From positions 1,481,001-1,545,000 of the forward strand of contig WPIO01000028.1 in the NCBI GenBank assembly GCA_009760855.2: a stretch of 64,000 nt of DNA, given 5' to 3'. The notes under the pieces are model-generated. The model was not told the origin of the DNA. It ran no database searches and worked only from the letters and a program-made list of their open reading frames with translations. The translations under genes were made by a program, and so were the position numbers. Of this stretch, positions 22,011-34,455 are shown piece by piece (the stretch's first letter is position 1; the number at the start of each line of letters is the position of its first letter). This DNA is from Cristatella mucedo (lineage: Eukaryota > Bryozoa > Phylactolaemata > Cristatellidae).

Positions 22011-25000
22011 AGCAGACGATTTGTCAAGCAGAAGCTGTCCACGTGCTTTCCCGACCGCGTAGAGCTGCTCTTGCCGACTCATTTGCAAAACATCATCTCA
22101 GTAACCCATATGGACCTTTGGGAACACGTTAATGATACGCTTCACCGAGTGACTTTGCATCATCCTTAATAGAGCCAGCAGGGAGGTATTCTTTTCCCTG
22201 GCATGGCAAGACAAGGCCCAGTCAGGCAAGGAAAGGTCAGTGCACTCAGCCGGGTCCAAACTCTCGGATCAAAGTCAAGTGCCATCTGAGATCAGAAAAC
22301 CGTCACCAGCAGAGGGTTGCAGCACGATTAGGATCTTCAGCAGCAAGATGGACCGTTACTTGCTCAATGTTGGCTGATGGTAAATAGCCTGCTACTCAAA
22401 TTCCTCTACAACTCGCTCTTCACAATGCCCCAGTCAAACGAACGGCACAGCATGACACAACACACACTGTTCGAGCTCACGGCCTTAGCCCAGGCAGCCT
22501 ATGCCCAAGGTCGCCTAGACCTAGCATAGAATACAAATTATCTTCGGTCGAGTGGAGGCAAGGGCTGCTGCTTCATTAGCTAGTGCTCAAAGCTGTAGAC
22601 AGCCAGAAAATTGCTGCTGCTGCTACACCATCAAATAGCCAACTGTTCGGCTACACTTCAGACGACACGTGCGTCGTTTTTGTTTGCTGCAGACATGCAG
22701 CCTCTAAATAAACTCTTCAAGAATCCCTATGCAAGACTCGCAATGACAGTCCTGTCATGCGACTAAAACGACTGGTTGAGGATCGGGTAGTAGCTCCACA
22801 ACTTCTGACCATGGCAGCTTAGCAGTTTAGCTTTCCACTTTAACATACTGTGTTCCTGCATCATTCAAACCCTGTCTCATTGCAGGACAAACGCTACGCT
22901 TGACTGTAAGCTGGCAAGCAATAATGGTAGAGCAAAATGTCACCCTAATTTATTCTATATAATAAGCATTTCACGTGCTCTTAAACTAGCATATTACTCG
23001 CAATGTCTTTAACTAATGGCATGCTGCTAGCACGGGCACATAAAAACGTTTGTACAGCGATCGGTGAGGATAAAACGGTTTCTTTCCGGGACTTCGGCAT
23101 ACTCCGTATGGCAAAGCGATTCTATATTAGCGTTGCAGTCCAAAGTTTTAATAGAGTGCTAAGCTAGTACCGAGGCAAGTCACTAGCAGTAAGCACAAGC
23201 TCAGCCGGCAGTGCTAGTGAAACACCACCACAGGAATAGATGGTCAACATAGCAGGCCAATCTCGGAATATCCTGATTGACAATGCAGACTGGGGATGCA
23301 GGCCTAATCAGCTAGTTCAAGCACGAAGGGGTTGAGGCTGGCCACAGAGCTGGTCAGCAACACGGCACACGATATCGCATTACAGCCACAAAACCAGGCT
23401 CCAGTCGGTCAATACCCATGAGCCCGTTAGCCGGCAGATCTGGCTCGTAGGCACCCACCTCGTGATCCAACGTCAGTTGATCATCCCAGCTGTGAGATCT
23501 GATGCCGGTGCACCATACAACCATACGCAAGAGTAGCAGAGTACACAGAGCTGAGCTGAGCGCCGGCTTCTCTCGAGACCTGCTGGGAGCCTGTGGCAGC
23601 CGACGGTAGGCTGGCAGCAATGCGGTGTGCGGCCAGAACCTATAGGTCCCTCTGCCGGTTGGTAGATGGGTATGCCGACAGTAGACCGGCTTCACGCTTG
23701 ACTGAGCTGTCTCCGAGAGACAAATGTGCATGCACAGCCAGCAGCTGTGAGCCCGAGGATGGGTGTCCATCCATCATCCATACCCCCTAATAATCTCCAA
23801 GTCCGTGGCATCAGATCAAAAGGACTGGCTGCTGTCCCCCCCCCCCCCCGTTGGCTAGCTGTGTCGGAGAGGGCAGAATTAGTCACCTCGACGGCCACCA
23901 GGCTCATTAATTATTATTCTGGTTGTGCTTCGCCTAGAGACAGCCGAGTTATTCGCAAAACTGCCTGTTGTCACAAACAATGGGGCTGTAAGCCAGGGCT
24001 CTGAGAGTGTGTGAGCTGGCGGCACTTCCTACATGCCTGTTCGTCTGGGTCTGTGGGTGGGCCGAGAGTGATGCTGCAGCAGTCCCTGGCTAGTCGTTTG
24101 AAGCCGAATAGCCTGCAAGCTCGGCAGAGCCATTCAAATGCTGGGTGCCAGCCCTACTGCCATCGTCTAAGGACGGTTTGCTGTCTGTGGACTATTAGCA
24201 GTCTTAAATGCCATTTACTTCTTGCTCTGGTTCCTCTGTGCATCCGTACGAATCCAATGCGTAGCAGTAAATTCTGCCGTACAGTGGTACGAGCCAAATC
24301 ATAAGCTGATAGCTGGCCATGCTGTAGCTGCACTACCTGTAGCTAGAACCAAATTCAACTGTCTTGCCAAGCCGAAGCAGAAGCAAGGGCTAAAAGTTGG
24401 CACTCTTTGATGCAGAGGCAGTGTTTGCCAGCTCTTCATGTCCTGCCGATTAGGGCAATAATGGGGCAATAAAACATATCCAGCTCCAGTTGTCTCTGTG
24501 CAAATGCCATATTTTATTGATATTATTACTCTGCCATTATCTGCTCACACTACTGATTGGTTTATAGCCTTGTGAACAACACAGACTCCTGTGGACGTGG
24601 ATGCATGTGATCGCTGTGGACACTGGATGTACTCTCGGCTCAAGGGTCTTTTCCCAGGGTGCTTGTACTGCATGACCCAGGTCGTACGTTCTCGAGTTCT
24701 GCTGGTCGGGACTTGCATTGCTGTCACTTTATGACGATACGTGCTGACTGATGCTAAGACCACCAAATGCCAGGATAATGTGTTTTTTTATCAATCTGCA
24801 GCAGATTCTAAGCCTGGTTGATAATGCAAAAACTAGGCTAGTAAGGAGCAGAGACTACCGTGTTCACTATAATAAGTAACCAATCGTCTGCCGATAGCCG
24901 AAGCAGTGAACTGCAGTCTTTGAATTGGTTCACGGCTGTTAAATGGAATTCTGAAATCCACCAAGAGCAACTGGACTGGCAATCATTGCAGGATTATTGC

Positions 25001-27064
25001 AACTAGGAAAATCCCCTAGGTGGCTGCTCTTGGGAAGCGACGTGAGGGAGTGATGCAGTTAGAACCAAGTCACCTAGGGCTGCTTGGTTAATCTGCCAAG
25101 GCCCAAAGGTCCTCTGTGATGACTGCCAAAACAGCAGGCAGCAGCAGGCTGCTGGTACAAGGCCACGAGCAGGTGGCCGGCAGCAGCAGAGCCGGCATAA
25201 GAAGGGTAATGGTGATTGTGCTTCCAGTGCCTCGGTCCTGCTCGGCCTATCGGCAGCTTTCAGCATTATTGGTCACATGACCATGCTTGAGCGATTGAGG
25301 AGAATGACCGGTCAGGCTAATGCGGCTCTGAAGAGGTTCAATTTGTACGATTGTATCCAATCGTTTCTAGTCAGCGATGTTTCGGTCAGGTATCATCCAG
25401 CAGACCCGTGAAGCTTTGGAATTCAATGGTAGATATTTCCTTGTCTCGTTCCAGTTCTCCATTTAAGAAGAGCACCCAGAGCAGTAAGTCAGACCACCGA
25501 GTCGGCTACAACTTTAAAGCCGGTGACACACAACTATAATTGCCATCCAAGCCCCCAGAATCAGCTGTAGCGTTTGTAAACCCAAAAGCAATCGACAATC
25601 TGTAATTTTTCTTTTCTGGCATTCGGTTCCTAGATTTCAACCAACTTCTTTACGCTTAAATTTATTTACACTGAACTTCCGCCTCTTACGAATGCCTTAA
25701 AGTGTGGATGGAAAAGCGACTTTCCACTCCTAATGGGAGCTGCCGCTACGCCCTTTCCTCAAGAGTTGCCGTTAGTGAGGCGACTGGCGGAAGTGTCGCC
25801 TCACTCGCAATGGCACAATGGTCTAACTGTGACAGCACGAAAGCTGTTGCTTTGGCCTATGGTCAGCAGCTGGATACTATTGCTACAACGAATGCTGCCA
25901 GCCCGGAGTTAGCCCACGGTCTACATCGATGGCGTGACTTACGACCACCACTTTCAGAATAATTAAAGTCTTAGTCATACATCGCATTCTCCTCTTTCTC
26001 TTCCTCCCACGATCTCTCTGTGTTTCTCTCTGTCTCCGTCTTCATCTCTCTGCATCGCCCTCTGTCTAGCTCTCTCACCCACGGTCTCTCTTCTCACCCC
26101 ACATGTGTCGGCCTAAAAGACTTTTCTTCCTTCAGCGCCGCAAAAACGATTGGTTCAAGAACCAATGACATAGATTTAGTATGTCTTCGTTGAAAAACAT
26201 TATGCATGTTTTCTCAACAGACTCACGCAGTTCCTTCTACATTATAAGCTTAGCTATATTGTTACCGAGATTCATAAAGTGAGGTTATACTGCTAATTCA
26301 GTGCAAGGGAAATGTGTGTAAGAAAATGAACGAAAAGTACTTTGGTCTATGGCCAGCTTTGTTTATGCTACCAGCCATCCACTAATTTCCAGTCACTATC
26401 TCTTTCCTGCCTAATGGTGACGCTGATTAAGGTAAATTCGATCTAAATTTTATCGCATAATAGAACGACTGTACTTGCAGCAGACTGCACCTCCCGTATA
26501 CATTTGGGCAGACACTGCATGATTTTCTGCTAGCAGCGGTGCATTGTGAATTTTACTGTTAAAGCGTTCAAAAAGTCTCGCTGCAATAATGAAAACCCGT
26601 CTTCAGGAATAAATTGCTTACATACCGTACCTAATGTATTCGAAGTCCCTCGATATTATTAACGCATTCTCTGCTCCGTTGCTAAGTACATCCTTAAAGG
26701 CAGGCTTTCTAAAGTATATGACTCGGCTTCATTTATTTTCTTGAATTTATCTTTGTGCTAGCACTTCAAAAACAGCAGGCGCAGCCTCAAAAAAACATGC
26801 TTCCTGTCCTGCAACTTGTACTTTTTTCGGGGGGGCTACCACTCCTGGCATGTCAGTTATGCAATAAGACTGTCAATTTGCAGTTCTTGGCTTTGAAGTT
26901 TCACCATCCGCTTGTGGTTTAGACAAAGTTTCCTATCTTTAAACGGTTGTATAGCTACAAACAAAATTGTTCGCATGACCACGATCTCTCTCTCGCCGCA
27001 CGCTTCTTTTTATGTAGCGTCAAATCGCGGCGGGAGGGGTGTTGTGACGTCAGTCGGGTGTGAG

Positions 27065-27270
27065 CTCCGTTCTTTGGGAGCATACTAACTAAAAAAACAC
27101 AGTCTGCAAAGGATTTGAGCTTGGTTTAAATAAAAGCCGCGAGTTAGAAGAGTGGGCGGTACGCTGCCGGGCCTGATTAGGAAGCAGCTCGGATAAGTAG
27201 GCTGGAACACGAGAATGAAGCGACCTAAAAGTGATCGACAAAGCTTCGAAGTCGGTGCCCTGCTCGATCT
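27065..27270 (-). mobile_element. L2-type LINE fragment, old
   Basis: It matches the reverse complement of the RT C-terminal block: 'tttgggagcatactaactaa', 'tctgcaaaggatttgagctt' and 'gagaatgaagcgacctaaaagtgatcgaca'. It is heavily mutated, with no tail. Confidence 0.65.
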
Positions 27271-29320
27271 ACCTGCCCTGCCTCGTTCGACCCCCGGCAG
27301 AGCTGCATCTCATCTCTGAAGTCAGAGCCGCAAGGTCAGGAGTCGTAGGTAAAATCTAGTCACTCTCCGGTCTCGGCGAGTGGAGATAATCCAAATCTCG
27401 CTCTCTCTCTCTCTCTCTCCAGCCCTCGGTAGCCCGACGAGCGCTCTCCTTAATCACTGCCGCTGTTGGCACCGGTGTGCGGGTGCCTGGCTGGCCCCCG
27501 GCTCGACATTCCGACGAGCGTCAGCTTGATTCGCGTCTAGTCTGCACACGTCGCTGAGGGTGCGCTGAACAAATAATCGCAGGCACTGGCCGTGTCGAGG
27601 AGATCCACTCACGCTGCGGAGAAACCGAGGGGCCGCGTGGCTGGAGAAACGCGTCGCGACTCGGTCCTTTACAACTTACATCGTTGCAAGCAATGATTAG
27701 TCTGACTAACCGTTTGGAAATTAAAAACACGTAGTTGCAAAGGGCAGCAGGCCTTCTGTCGCTTTTGTATCTTTGAATGCCACGCAGGGATTAGGACAGC
27801 CTGAAAACTCGAGAGCGCACGCCATTCAGCGGTATTGCTGAAAATATCGCTGCCTCTATTGGAGGCAAGTTGCATGAATAAATTGTGCTGGAATTCCCTC
27901 ATTGAAAGCTAGTATTATTGTGGACGGTGGACGCATCAGTTGCTGCAGCGTTCTGCGGCGCTGGTTGCTCGAATTGAACTCAATGATCGCTCGACATGCC
28001 GAACTTCGCTATCAGTCGGAAGCAGCGCACAGTGTTAAAGTAAGCTGAGCGCGAGCTTGAGAAAATTAAGTTTCCTTGGATCACGACGATACACTCGGTG
28101 AATCAATTGTTGAACCGAAAAATTGCCGGTTTTCGTTTCATGCCCAGCAACGAGCACACTTTACCCAACTGGCTGATGCTTTTTGCGGGTGTGTATATCA
28201 AAACCAGCCGGAATTGAAAATACTTCACTAAAATATGGGCTTTTCGTGAGTGGTTCAAAATCTGAATACCCATGAGATCTTAAATGCATAAAGATCGCGA
28301 TCTACCACGAAAGACGTTTTTATCGTGTCCTCCGTTTCTCGTACGAGGGGGTTATTCAAAATAGCACTGACCATCTATCAAGGCTCTATTCCGAATTCGA
28401 TTTAGAGGCAGATTTCGAGAAAATAAGAATTAAGTTTTTAGAGAAATGTTGTGACTCTAACGAGATAAGGCATTAAGACACGTGGTCTTCCGTCAAAATC
28501 GCTGAGCGGACGAAGATAAACTGGTCTAAGATGGTGACCTAGTCCCACGACGCGATTGAGCTTACTGCGATCTTCGCGATTATTTAACATTTGATCGAGG
28601 TTCTGGCTGGTTACTTGTTTTTTAGCAACCATTATTACTGTACAGATTTTCCACAATCTCTGGGTTTAATCATTCTTTTGGAAAAGACCAGTTTAGATGG
28701 CAACGAAGCGAGCGACAATTACAAACGATAGTTCTATGTAAATGCTCCCAAAAGATTAGTAGGTACAATAATGAGTGCATCATGAACTTTAAGGATCGTA
28801 ATCATATTTACTGTGAAAACAAACCGTACTTAAGTAACAATTGGCCTTCGGCGTTAACGTGAAAAGCGGCATAAAAAATTTCACATGAGTAACAAAGCAC
28901 TCGCAATGGCATCTTTTTATGCGCTACTTTGCTATTTTCGTTCAAGTGACCTTGACTCAAATCCATTGCTGGAATTAAACGTGGTTGGAAACCCTGTTAT
29001 TTCATTTACATTAAACGCTTTTGAATCAATTTTCTAAGTGTGTGCGATGCACTGGGTTTGAAAATTGAGACCATCCGGCTACTTTGCCTGCTAAAATAAT
29101 TCAAGAGAAGTATTACATTTTATTTAAAACTTTAGGCGGTCACATACGGTATAAAATGCAAGGCACATCCAACATACGTACAAAGCCGCGAAAGCGACGG
29201 ATGAGAAAAGTTTTGCCTAAAAAATAATTTTGCACTCTATATGATTTTTTGAAGACTGTGAAGCGCTAAAGTGTGCGTCGATAACTCGGCAAACCTAATG
29301 TGGCGCGTGCACCTGAGGTA

Positions 29321-29606
29321 CTAGTTAACATGCTGATGCCCAGAAATGTGCGTGAAATTGCTATACATGCGCTTAGCATCTACGCTGACCAGCAAGCACT
29401 CAGGCTTGGAGGTTGGATGACTGCAAGGTAGGCACGAGGCACTAAGAATAAAAAATGCATGCTCTTTTATGGCCCAGCAATAGCAGAGTAGACGAGTAGA
29501 GTTAACAAGACGCCCGAGTAGAAAATACAGACCATCCGTGTAGCCGTTCGGCGACCCCTCAGGGTTTATGCATTCAACATCATGCATGAAAAGCTTACGC
29601 TTGTGG
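29321..29606 (-). CDS. Gene A, terminal exon (tentative TNF-like C-terminal domain)
   Basis: The frame is open from a phase-2 acceptor (ggcgtccag at 29607, or tttgag at 29628) to a TAG at 29321. It fits the phase-2 donor at 33814. An AATAAA on the minus strand near 29121-29126 could be the poly(A) signal. The peptide includes FMHDVECINPEGSPNG, DGLYFLLGRLVN, N-S-T and N-F-T sequons and several cysteines. Gene B has FHHSKETIVNNPDRNG and FYLLQ in its exon 8. DGLYFLLGR resembles the central 'G-x-Y' strand of TNF and C1q folds. It is short for such a domain and lacks the KP-AH strand seen in gene B. Confidence 0.4.
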
Positions 29607-30175
29607 CTGGACGCCAGTGACCAGGAGCTCAAAGTCGGATGACGTCAGCCGTCTAGTCAAAATTAGTACGCAGCAGACTGAGCGCTAGGATAGACAGCAT
29701 GGTCGGTTTGATAGCTTTGGCTGCATATTCTTCGAATGTCAGACAATGGGCGTCTATGACGTCCCTGAGCGGATTGTTGGTGGCTCTTCAGATGTATATT
29801 CAGCCACTCACCGTAGCCTCAATCGTGATATGATGTGGCTAAAGTTTAGACCGTTCAGATTAGTCGTGGAGATGCTCCATCGCTGCTTATAAAATGTCCG
29901 GACAAAGCCAATATGTGATGATGCAGTAGTATCTTATTGCTCGGCTTTTGCAATTGCACCTACAGTGGAATCATACTGGCGTAAGGCCAATGTCAATGTA
30001 CGCAAGGCAGTTAGATTTAATAAGCGTCTTTTGCAGATAGTAGATTAATGAGTATTGGAAAAGAAACGAAATTAGTTCATCACTCAATAGGCGTGACGAA
30101 AAGATACGTAAGTGCTGTTAGATGCGACCGTAAAACTACGTTAAACTTTCAGTGTCAGAGGTCTCTTTTAGATCA

Positions 30176-30230
30176 GGGTACCCTCTTCCGCCACTACATA
30201 AATTAAGGCTGTTAAATCAGCTTAACTTTT
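30176..30230 (+). repeat. SINE 3' end remnant
   Basis: The stretch 'cttccgccactacataaattaaggctgttaaatcagc' matches the distal end of the SINE body at 31612-31785. No head is present. Confidence 0.45.
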
Positions 30231-30439
30231 TATATACCGAGGAACTTCGAATGCAATATCGATACTACTAGAGCCGGAGACCAAATGAGTGACGTGATTA
30301 AGGCGCTACTCAGACTGTCGATACATAATCAGTGTCCTGTAAGGATTGCGCCTACATGAGCCACTCACCAACACGAACTGTGGAATTGCTCTTGGGTTTC
30401 TTCAATGTATGTGTAATCTACGTGCCTGAGGGTCATCGT

Positions 30440-30985
30440 AGATGTCAAGCAACGGATCGACTTCAAAGTTTTGTCGCTCACTTTTAGGTTCATTCTATGG
30501 CTCCAGCCTATCTCTTAGATATACTCCCTCATCAGGCCAAGCATCGTACCACTCGCTTTTCGGAATCAAACAGTCTGGAAATACCTCGTACAAACCTCAA
30601 ATCCTTTGGAGACCGTGCATTTAGCTCGTATGCTCCCAAAGCCTGGAACTCCCTCCCGACCTGCGTCAGAACATCCCCTGACCTGACCACATTTAAAAGA
30701 ATTTAAAAACACACCTATTTAGGACAGCATTTAGTGGGTCCCTGTGATTCGTCCTTCATGTGCTTATGCGTGCTGACACGGTGCATGTTACCACTAACCA
30801 TATTTGTATGCTGACCCTGTGCATGTCACCCCTAACCACGTTGTTCATCTTGTTTATCAAGCATGATATTATTCACGATTCAATCGCGTTTCCCTTTGCA
30901 GCAAATGTAAAGCGCCTAGGAAGAGATTGAGTTCTCTGATGGCGCTTTATCAAGTGCATTAATATTATTACTATTATTATGTGCG
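30440..30985 (+). mobile_element. L2-type LINE, short 5'-truncated copy with tail
   Basis: It begins in 'gtcaagcaacggatcgactt' (RT C-terminus), encodes APAYLLDILPHQAKHRTTRF and FGDRAFSSYAPKAWNSLP, and then enters the 3' UTR. It ends in the hairpin 'taaagcgcctaggaagagatt...gatggcgctttatc' followed by ATT repeats. A deletion near 30490 shifts the frame. Confidence 0.85.
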
Positions 30986-31264
30986 TCTGCACACGGAATT
31001 CTGCCTACGAAGTAGTGGTCATAAGTTTGATTTGTGCATTCGCAAGATCTAAAAACTAATCCAGGGTAAAAATAAAAAGTAGCAAATGTGTCCCTGATTG
31101 CAGCGTCTAGCTGACAGATTTAAAGTTAAACGTGACTAGTAACCACATCGATATGCCTGATTACCCGTAGACGGTATATGGCTCTCGTACTCGCTCGCTC
31201 GATTATGCACAATGTGGACTACTTTTGAGTATTGATGTGAATAAACACAGATAATCCGAGGAAC

Positions 31265-32610
31265 CTCTTAAGTATGGGGTACCTCAGGGCTCTGTGCTTG
31301 GTCCCGTTCTTTTTACGGTTTATGCTCTCCCTCTAGCCAATGTGATTGCCTGGCAGAACCTAGGCTTTCACTTCTATGCAGATGACACTCAGTTGTACCT
31401 TCGCTTTGATCCCTCCCAACCCTCGAGCACGTCGAATTCTCTCAGCTCCCTTGCTGCATGTATTGATGACATCTGCACATAGACGGCAAACAACTTTCTT
31501 AAATTGGATGATGATAAAACCAACTTACTAGTTATGGGTAAACCAAGTGTGAGTCAGAAATTGGAAAAGTTAATGCTCACAATCGGCTCTGACAGCATAT
31601 CTCCTGTTGAGCCATGATGGCACGCTAGGTAAGGCAGTTGCTTTACACGACCTCGGTCCCGAGGTCGTGGGTTCAAATCCTGTGGTGGGCGATCCTTTAT
31701 CGCCGCTGCAAGCGGTGGTGATAGCCAAAAAGGCTCTTCTGTCGCTATATAAAGAGGCTGTTGAATCAGCTAGTATTTTTGTTTGAATCTGCACGAAATC
31801 TAGGTGTCATGTTCCAAAGTGACCTTCATTAGACGACCACATTAGCTCCACGGTCAAGTCTGCCTACTTTCAGCTAAAATCGAGCTTGTTTAGACAGGGA
31901 TATCACATCTAAGTTGGTCCATGCATTTGCGACATCCCTTGACTTCTGTAACTCACTGCTTGCTAGCCTACCGGCATGTGCAATCAGGCGATTGCAGCTG
32001 GTGCAAAACTCTGCAGCTAGGTTTGTCTGTCGTGAGCATCGTAGTTGCCACACCACACCACTTCTCGCCGACCTGCACTGGCTACCAGTCAAGCAACGCA
32101 TCAAAATCAAGGTTCTGTCACTTACTTTTAGGGCCCTTCAATCTTTAGCTCCAGCCTACCTATCAGATCTACTGCCCCACCAAGTTAAGCATCGTACCGC
32201 CCACTTTTCGGAATCTAATCGTATACCTATACCGCGTACAAACATCAAATCCTTTGAAGACAGAGTCTTTAGTTCGTATGCTCCTAAAGCCTTGGACTCA
32301 CTTCCAACTTGCGTCGCATAACCTCCTGACTTGACCAAATTTAAAGAGAAACTAAAGACGCCTACTTATCACAGCATTTAGTGGGTCCCTGTGATTCTAC
32401 CTTAGTGTGCTTATGCGTGCTGACACTGTGTATGCTATGCTGCCACTAACCATACTTGCATGCTGATCCTGTGCACGGCACCCCTTACCATGTTATTTGA
32501 GTATGCTACCGCTAACGATTCAGTCGTGCTTCCTTTGCAGCAAATGTAAAGTGCCTAGAAAGAGATTGAGTTCTCCGAGGGCGATATATCAAATGTATTA
32601 TTGTTATTAT
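31265..32610 (+). mobile_element. L2-type LINE copy split by a SINE
   Basis: It encodes VPQGSVLGPVLFTVYALPLA and FHFYADDTQLYLRFDPSQPS up to a TAG at 31482. After the SINE insertion it resumes with [20 protein letters not shown] through [17 protein letters not shown] to FSSYAPKALDSLP. The degraded tail hairpin and 'attattgttatta' close it. Frameshifts and stops show it is inactive. It is older than the SINE inside it and lies in the putative gene A intron between 33814 and 29606. Confidence 0.85.
31612..31790 (+). repeat. tRNA-derived SINE, best copy, nested in a LINE
   Basis: The head 'gccatgatggcacgctaggt' has an A-box-like element, and GGTTCAAATCC at about 31672 matches the Pol III B box exactly. 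The body 'gatcctttatcgccgctgca' runs through 'gtgatagccaaaaaggctct' to 'tgtcgctatataaagaggct' and 'gttgaatcagcta'. It interrupts the RT ORF of the surrounding LINE between 'atctcctgttga' and 'tgaatctgcacgaaatctag'. Pol III transcription is expected for the family. Confidence 0.85.
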
Positions 32611-33813
32611 AGTCCTATAATTCTCGAATTTACGAACAGCGAAGTCTCATAAGATTGGCCGGAGAAGGAAGCTGCTGTCCTGGTGGCCTAGCAACGTGTA
32701 TCATGGCAGCGTTCTAGATTCGGAGGCTCATATCTCCCAATCCTGCTGGAGGTAAACGCTTATGTTACTTACGTGTTCGAGAGCTTGATTTTTATTTGGC
32801 CAGCTAACCTTGACTTTTATTTAATGGAACGGCGGGGATGCGGGACGTGCGTTCATTCTACTCTGAGAAGGAGCAGGCTATTCACTGAAAAACTCATACT
32901 GCTATTTGTTACTGAGGAGGGAAGCTCTAGTAAAATGAAGTGAAGGTTAGCTGATTTAGAAGCCTTATTAGGTATAGCGGCAGGCGAACCTTAAGGATGA
33001 ATCATCACCTATCGGCTACCCTATTACATATCGGCCTCGTGTCTATCATCACCGCTCGCAGTGGACAATACAGTTTTGACCCTGCTGGACTTGAAACCGC
33101 GATGTGGTTCCTGAGACGCGAGCACCTAACCGCGGGGCTAAGAACCAGGGGCTGCCTTAGTAGTACAGAGTTATTTAAATCTGCTCAGAGTCCGACTTAA
33201 CAGTCATTTGCAGACTCAATTTCCTTTGAATATGAAAGCCTTTAAATAGCGGTATAACTTACTGACTCTTGCATCGACAAGATAGGATTTGAATTTTACA
33301 AAAAATTCTTTCTTTGAGCGACTGACCATCCCAAGGCCTTTAGATATTATCAAAAGACTGCTTAAATTTGCGTGGTGGCAATTCAAAAAGTCTGGGTTAA
33401 TGAGAACTTCGTGGTCATACAAATTGAGCTAGGGTAGCAGATTTACGCTGTTTCAAAATCGCCAACAACCACAAGACATACGGGCTGCAGCTGGGTAAAG
33501 TATTTGGTAGAATGAGAGCACATTGCGAGGCAGCTAAATTCTATAAGCCGGCTTCCTACCTATATTTTCTCTTATACGACGGTCCTTCGGAGAATGCTTG
33601 AGCTTCCACCATCCACTCGTCTCCAAATCGCATGTAGCAAGAAGCTCCAATAGTGGTCCAATTCTAAGCAGAACAAAATAGCGTGCTTCAGCCGTACATG
33701 ATTACTAGATTGATCTTTTTTCCGAACAAAAGTGATGGACGCCTTCGCTGTTGCAGGTATATAGCAGCCGTCACGCGAAATATCCATCTTCGCAGACATA
33801 ATGAAGAAGTTAC

Positions 33814-33887
33814 CCACAGGTCGCTCGTTGGTCAGTAGGACTCGCGAGCTGCGTTGAACACATTCCACTAAAGCTCGAGGGTGGAGG
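33814..33887 (-). CDS. Gene A, candidate exon 6 (74 nt)
   Basis: An acceptor (ccattgcgcacag) and a weaker donor (gtaact) bound 74 nt, phase 0 in and 2 out. These phases match the exon before (35267) and the terminal exon (29606). The peptide PPPSSFSGMCSTQLASPT has two cysteines in all. A second frame of the same DNA stays open to a stop at 33572 (over 100 codons, containing DGCYIPATAKASITF), so the frame choice is unsure. Confidence 0.35.
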
Positions 33888-34059
33888 CTGTGCGCAATGG
33901 TAGATGCACATTTAGAAGTACGCTGGCATAGATATAAGACACCGTCGAGAATTTTGCTTTCAACGTGTCGAAGCTAAATTCTTACCACTAGAGTTTCAAG
34001 CTGTGGCATGTTCATGCATGCATGCATCTCGGCATGTTCATATGGTGTCGTAAGATTAT

Positions 34060-34205
34060 TGACTAGGTTTGGTCCAGGGGTTAAGGTGCTCGCCCCGACC
34101 AAGGCCTGGCTGAGGTCGTGGGCTTGAGCCCCGTGGCAAATGTGAAGCGCCTAAATAGAGATTAAGTTCTCTTGGGGTGCTATACAAATAAATTATATAT
34201 TATAT
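34060..34205 (+). repeat. SINE with tRNA-like head and LINE-type tail, best copy
   Basis: A tRNA-like head ('ggtccaggggttaaggtgct', then 'gaggtcgtgggcttgagccc') is followed directly by 'aaatgtgaagcgcctaaata' and 'gagattaagttctcttgggg'. 'tgctatacaaataaa' closes it. The second half is a variant of the L2-type LINE 3' tail hairpin. Other copies: 11395-11495 and 47478-47610, both minus. Confidence 0.75.
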
Positions 34206-34365
34206 AAAAAACAAGCCTGCTCATCCAGCAGCTGAGAACCCCAGCGGAACTAAGCCAAGCACTCACGATTAGTGCAAATGCGACGCAAGATAATTTTAAT
34301 GTTTATGGAATAATATTTTATTTTTGTTCACATACCAGAAACCTTTGCAAATTTCACTTATGTAT

Positions 34366-34455
34366 AGGCACGCACGCACGCACACGCACGCACGCACACA
34401 CGCACGCACATGCACGCACGTATACGCACGCACGCACACGCATACGTATATATTT
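34366..34455 (+). repeat. CA-rich microsatellite (ACGC/ACAC)
   Basis: Imperfect 'acgcacgcacac' repeats run for roughly 80 bp and grade into 'acgtatatatttgtgtgtgtg'. The translated Thr/His-Ala-Arg frame on the plus strand is an artefact of the repeat. Confidence 0.9.

Larger units (their letters stand above)
21637..29318. other. Unassigned stretch between genes A and B
   Basis: I see no convincing exon chain. It holds an 18-bp repeat (21957-22010), a G run (21262-21272 lies just below it), a C run at 23838-23848, a (CT)n run at about 27398-27420 and a LINE fragment (27065-27270). A plus frame at 25702-25962 (86 codons) has mixed, coding-like composition but no recognisable motif. Confidence 0.45.

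Noticed and set aside
31612-31690. Possible tRNA gene (Pol III A and B boxes)
   Set aside because: No cloverleaf with a proper acceptor stem was found, and the same head recurs fused to a repeated body in several places, so it is a SINE.
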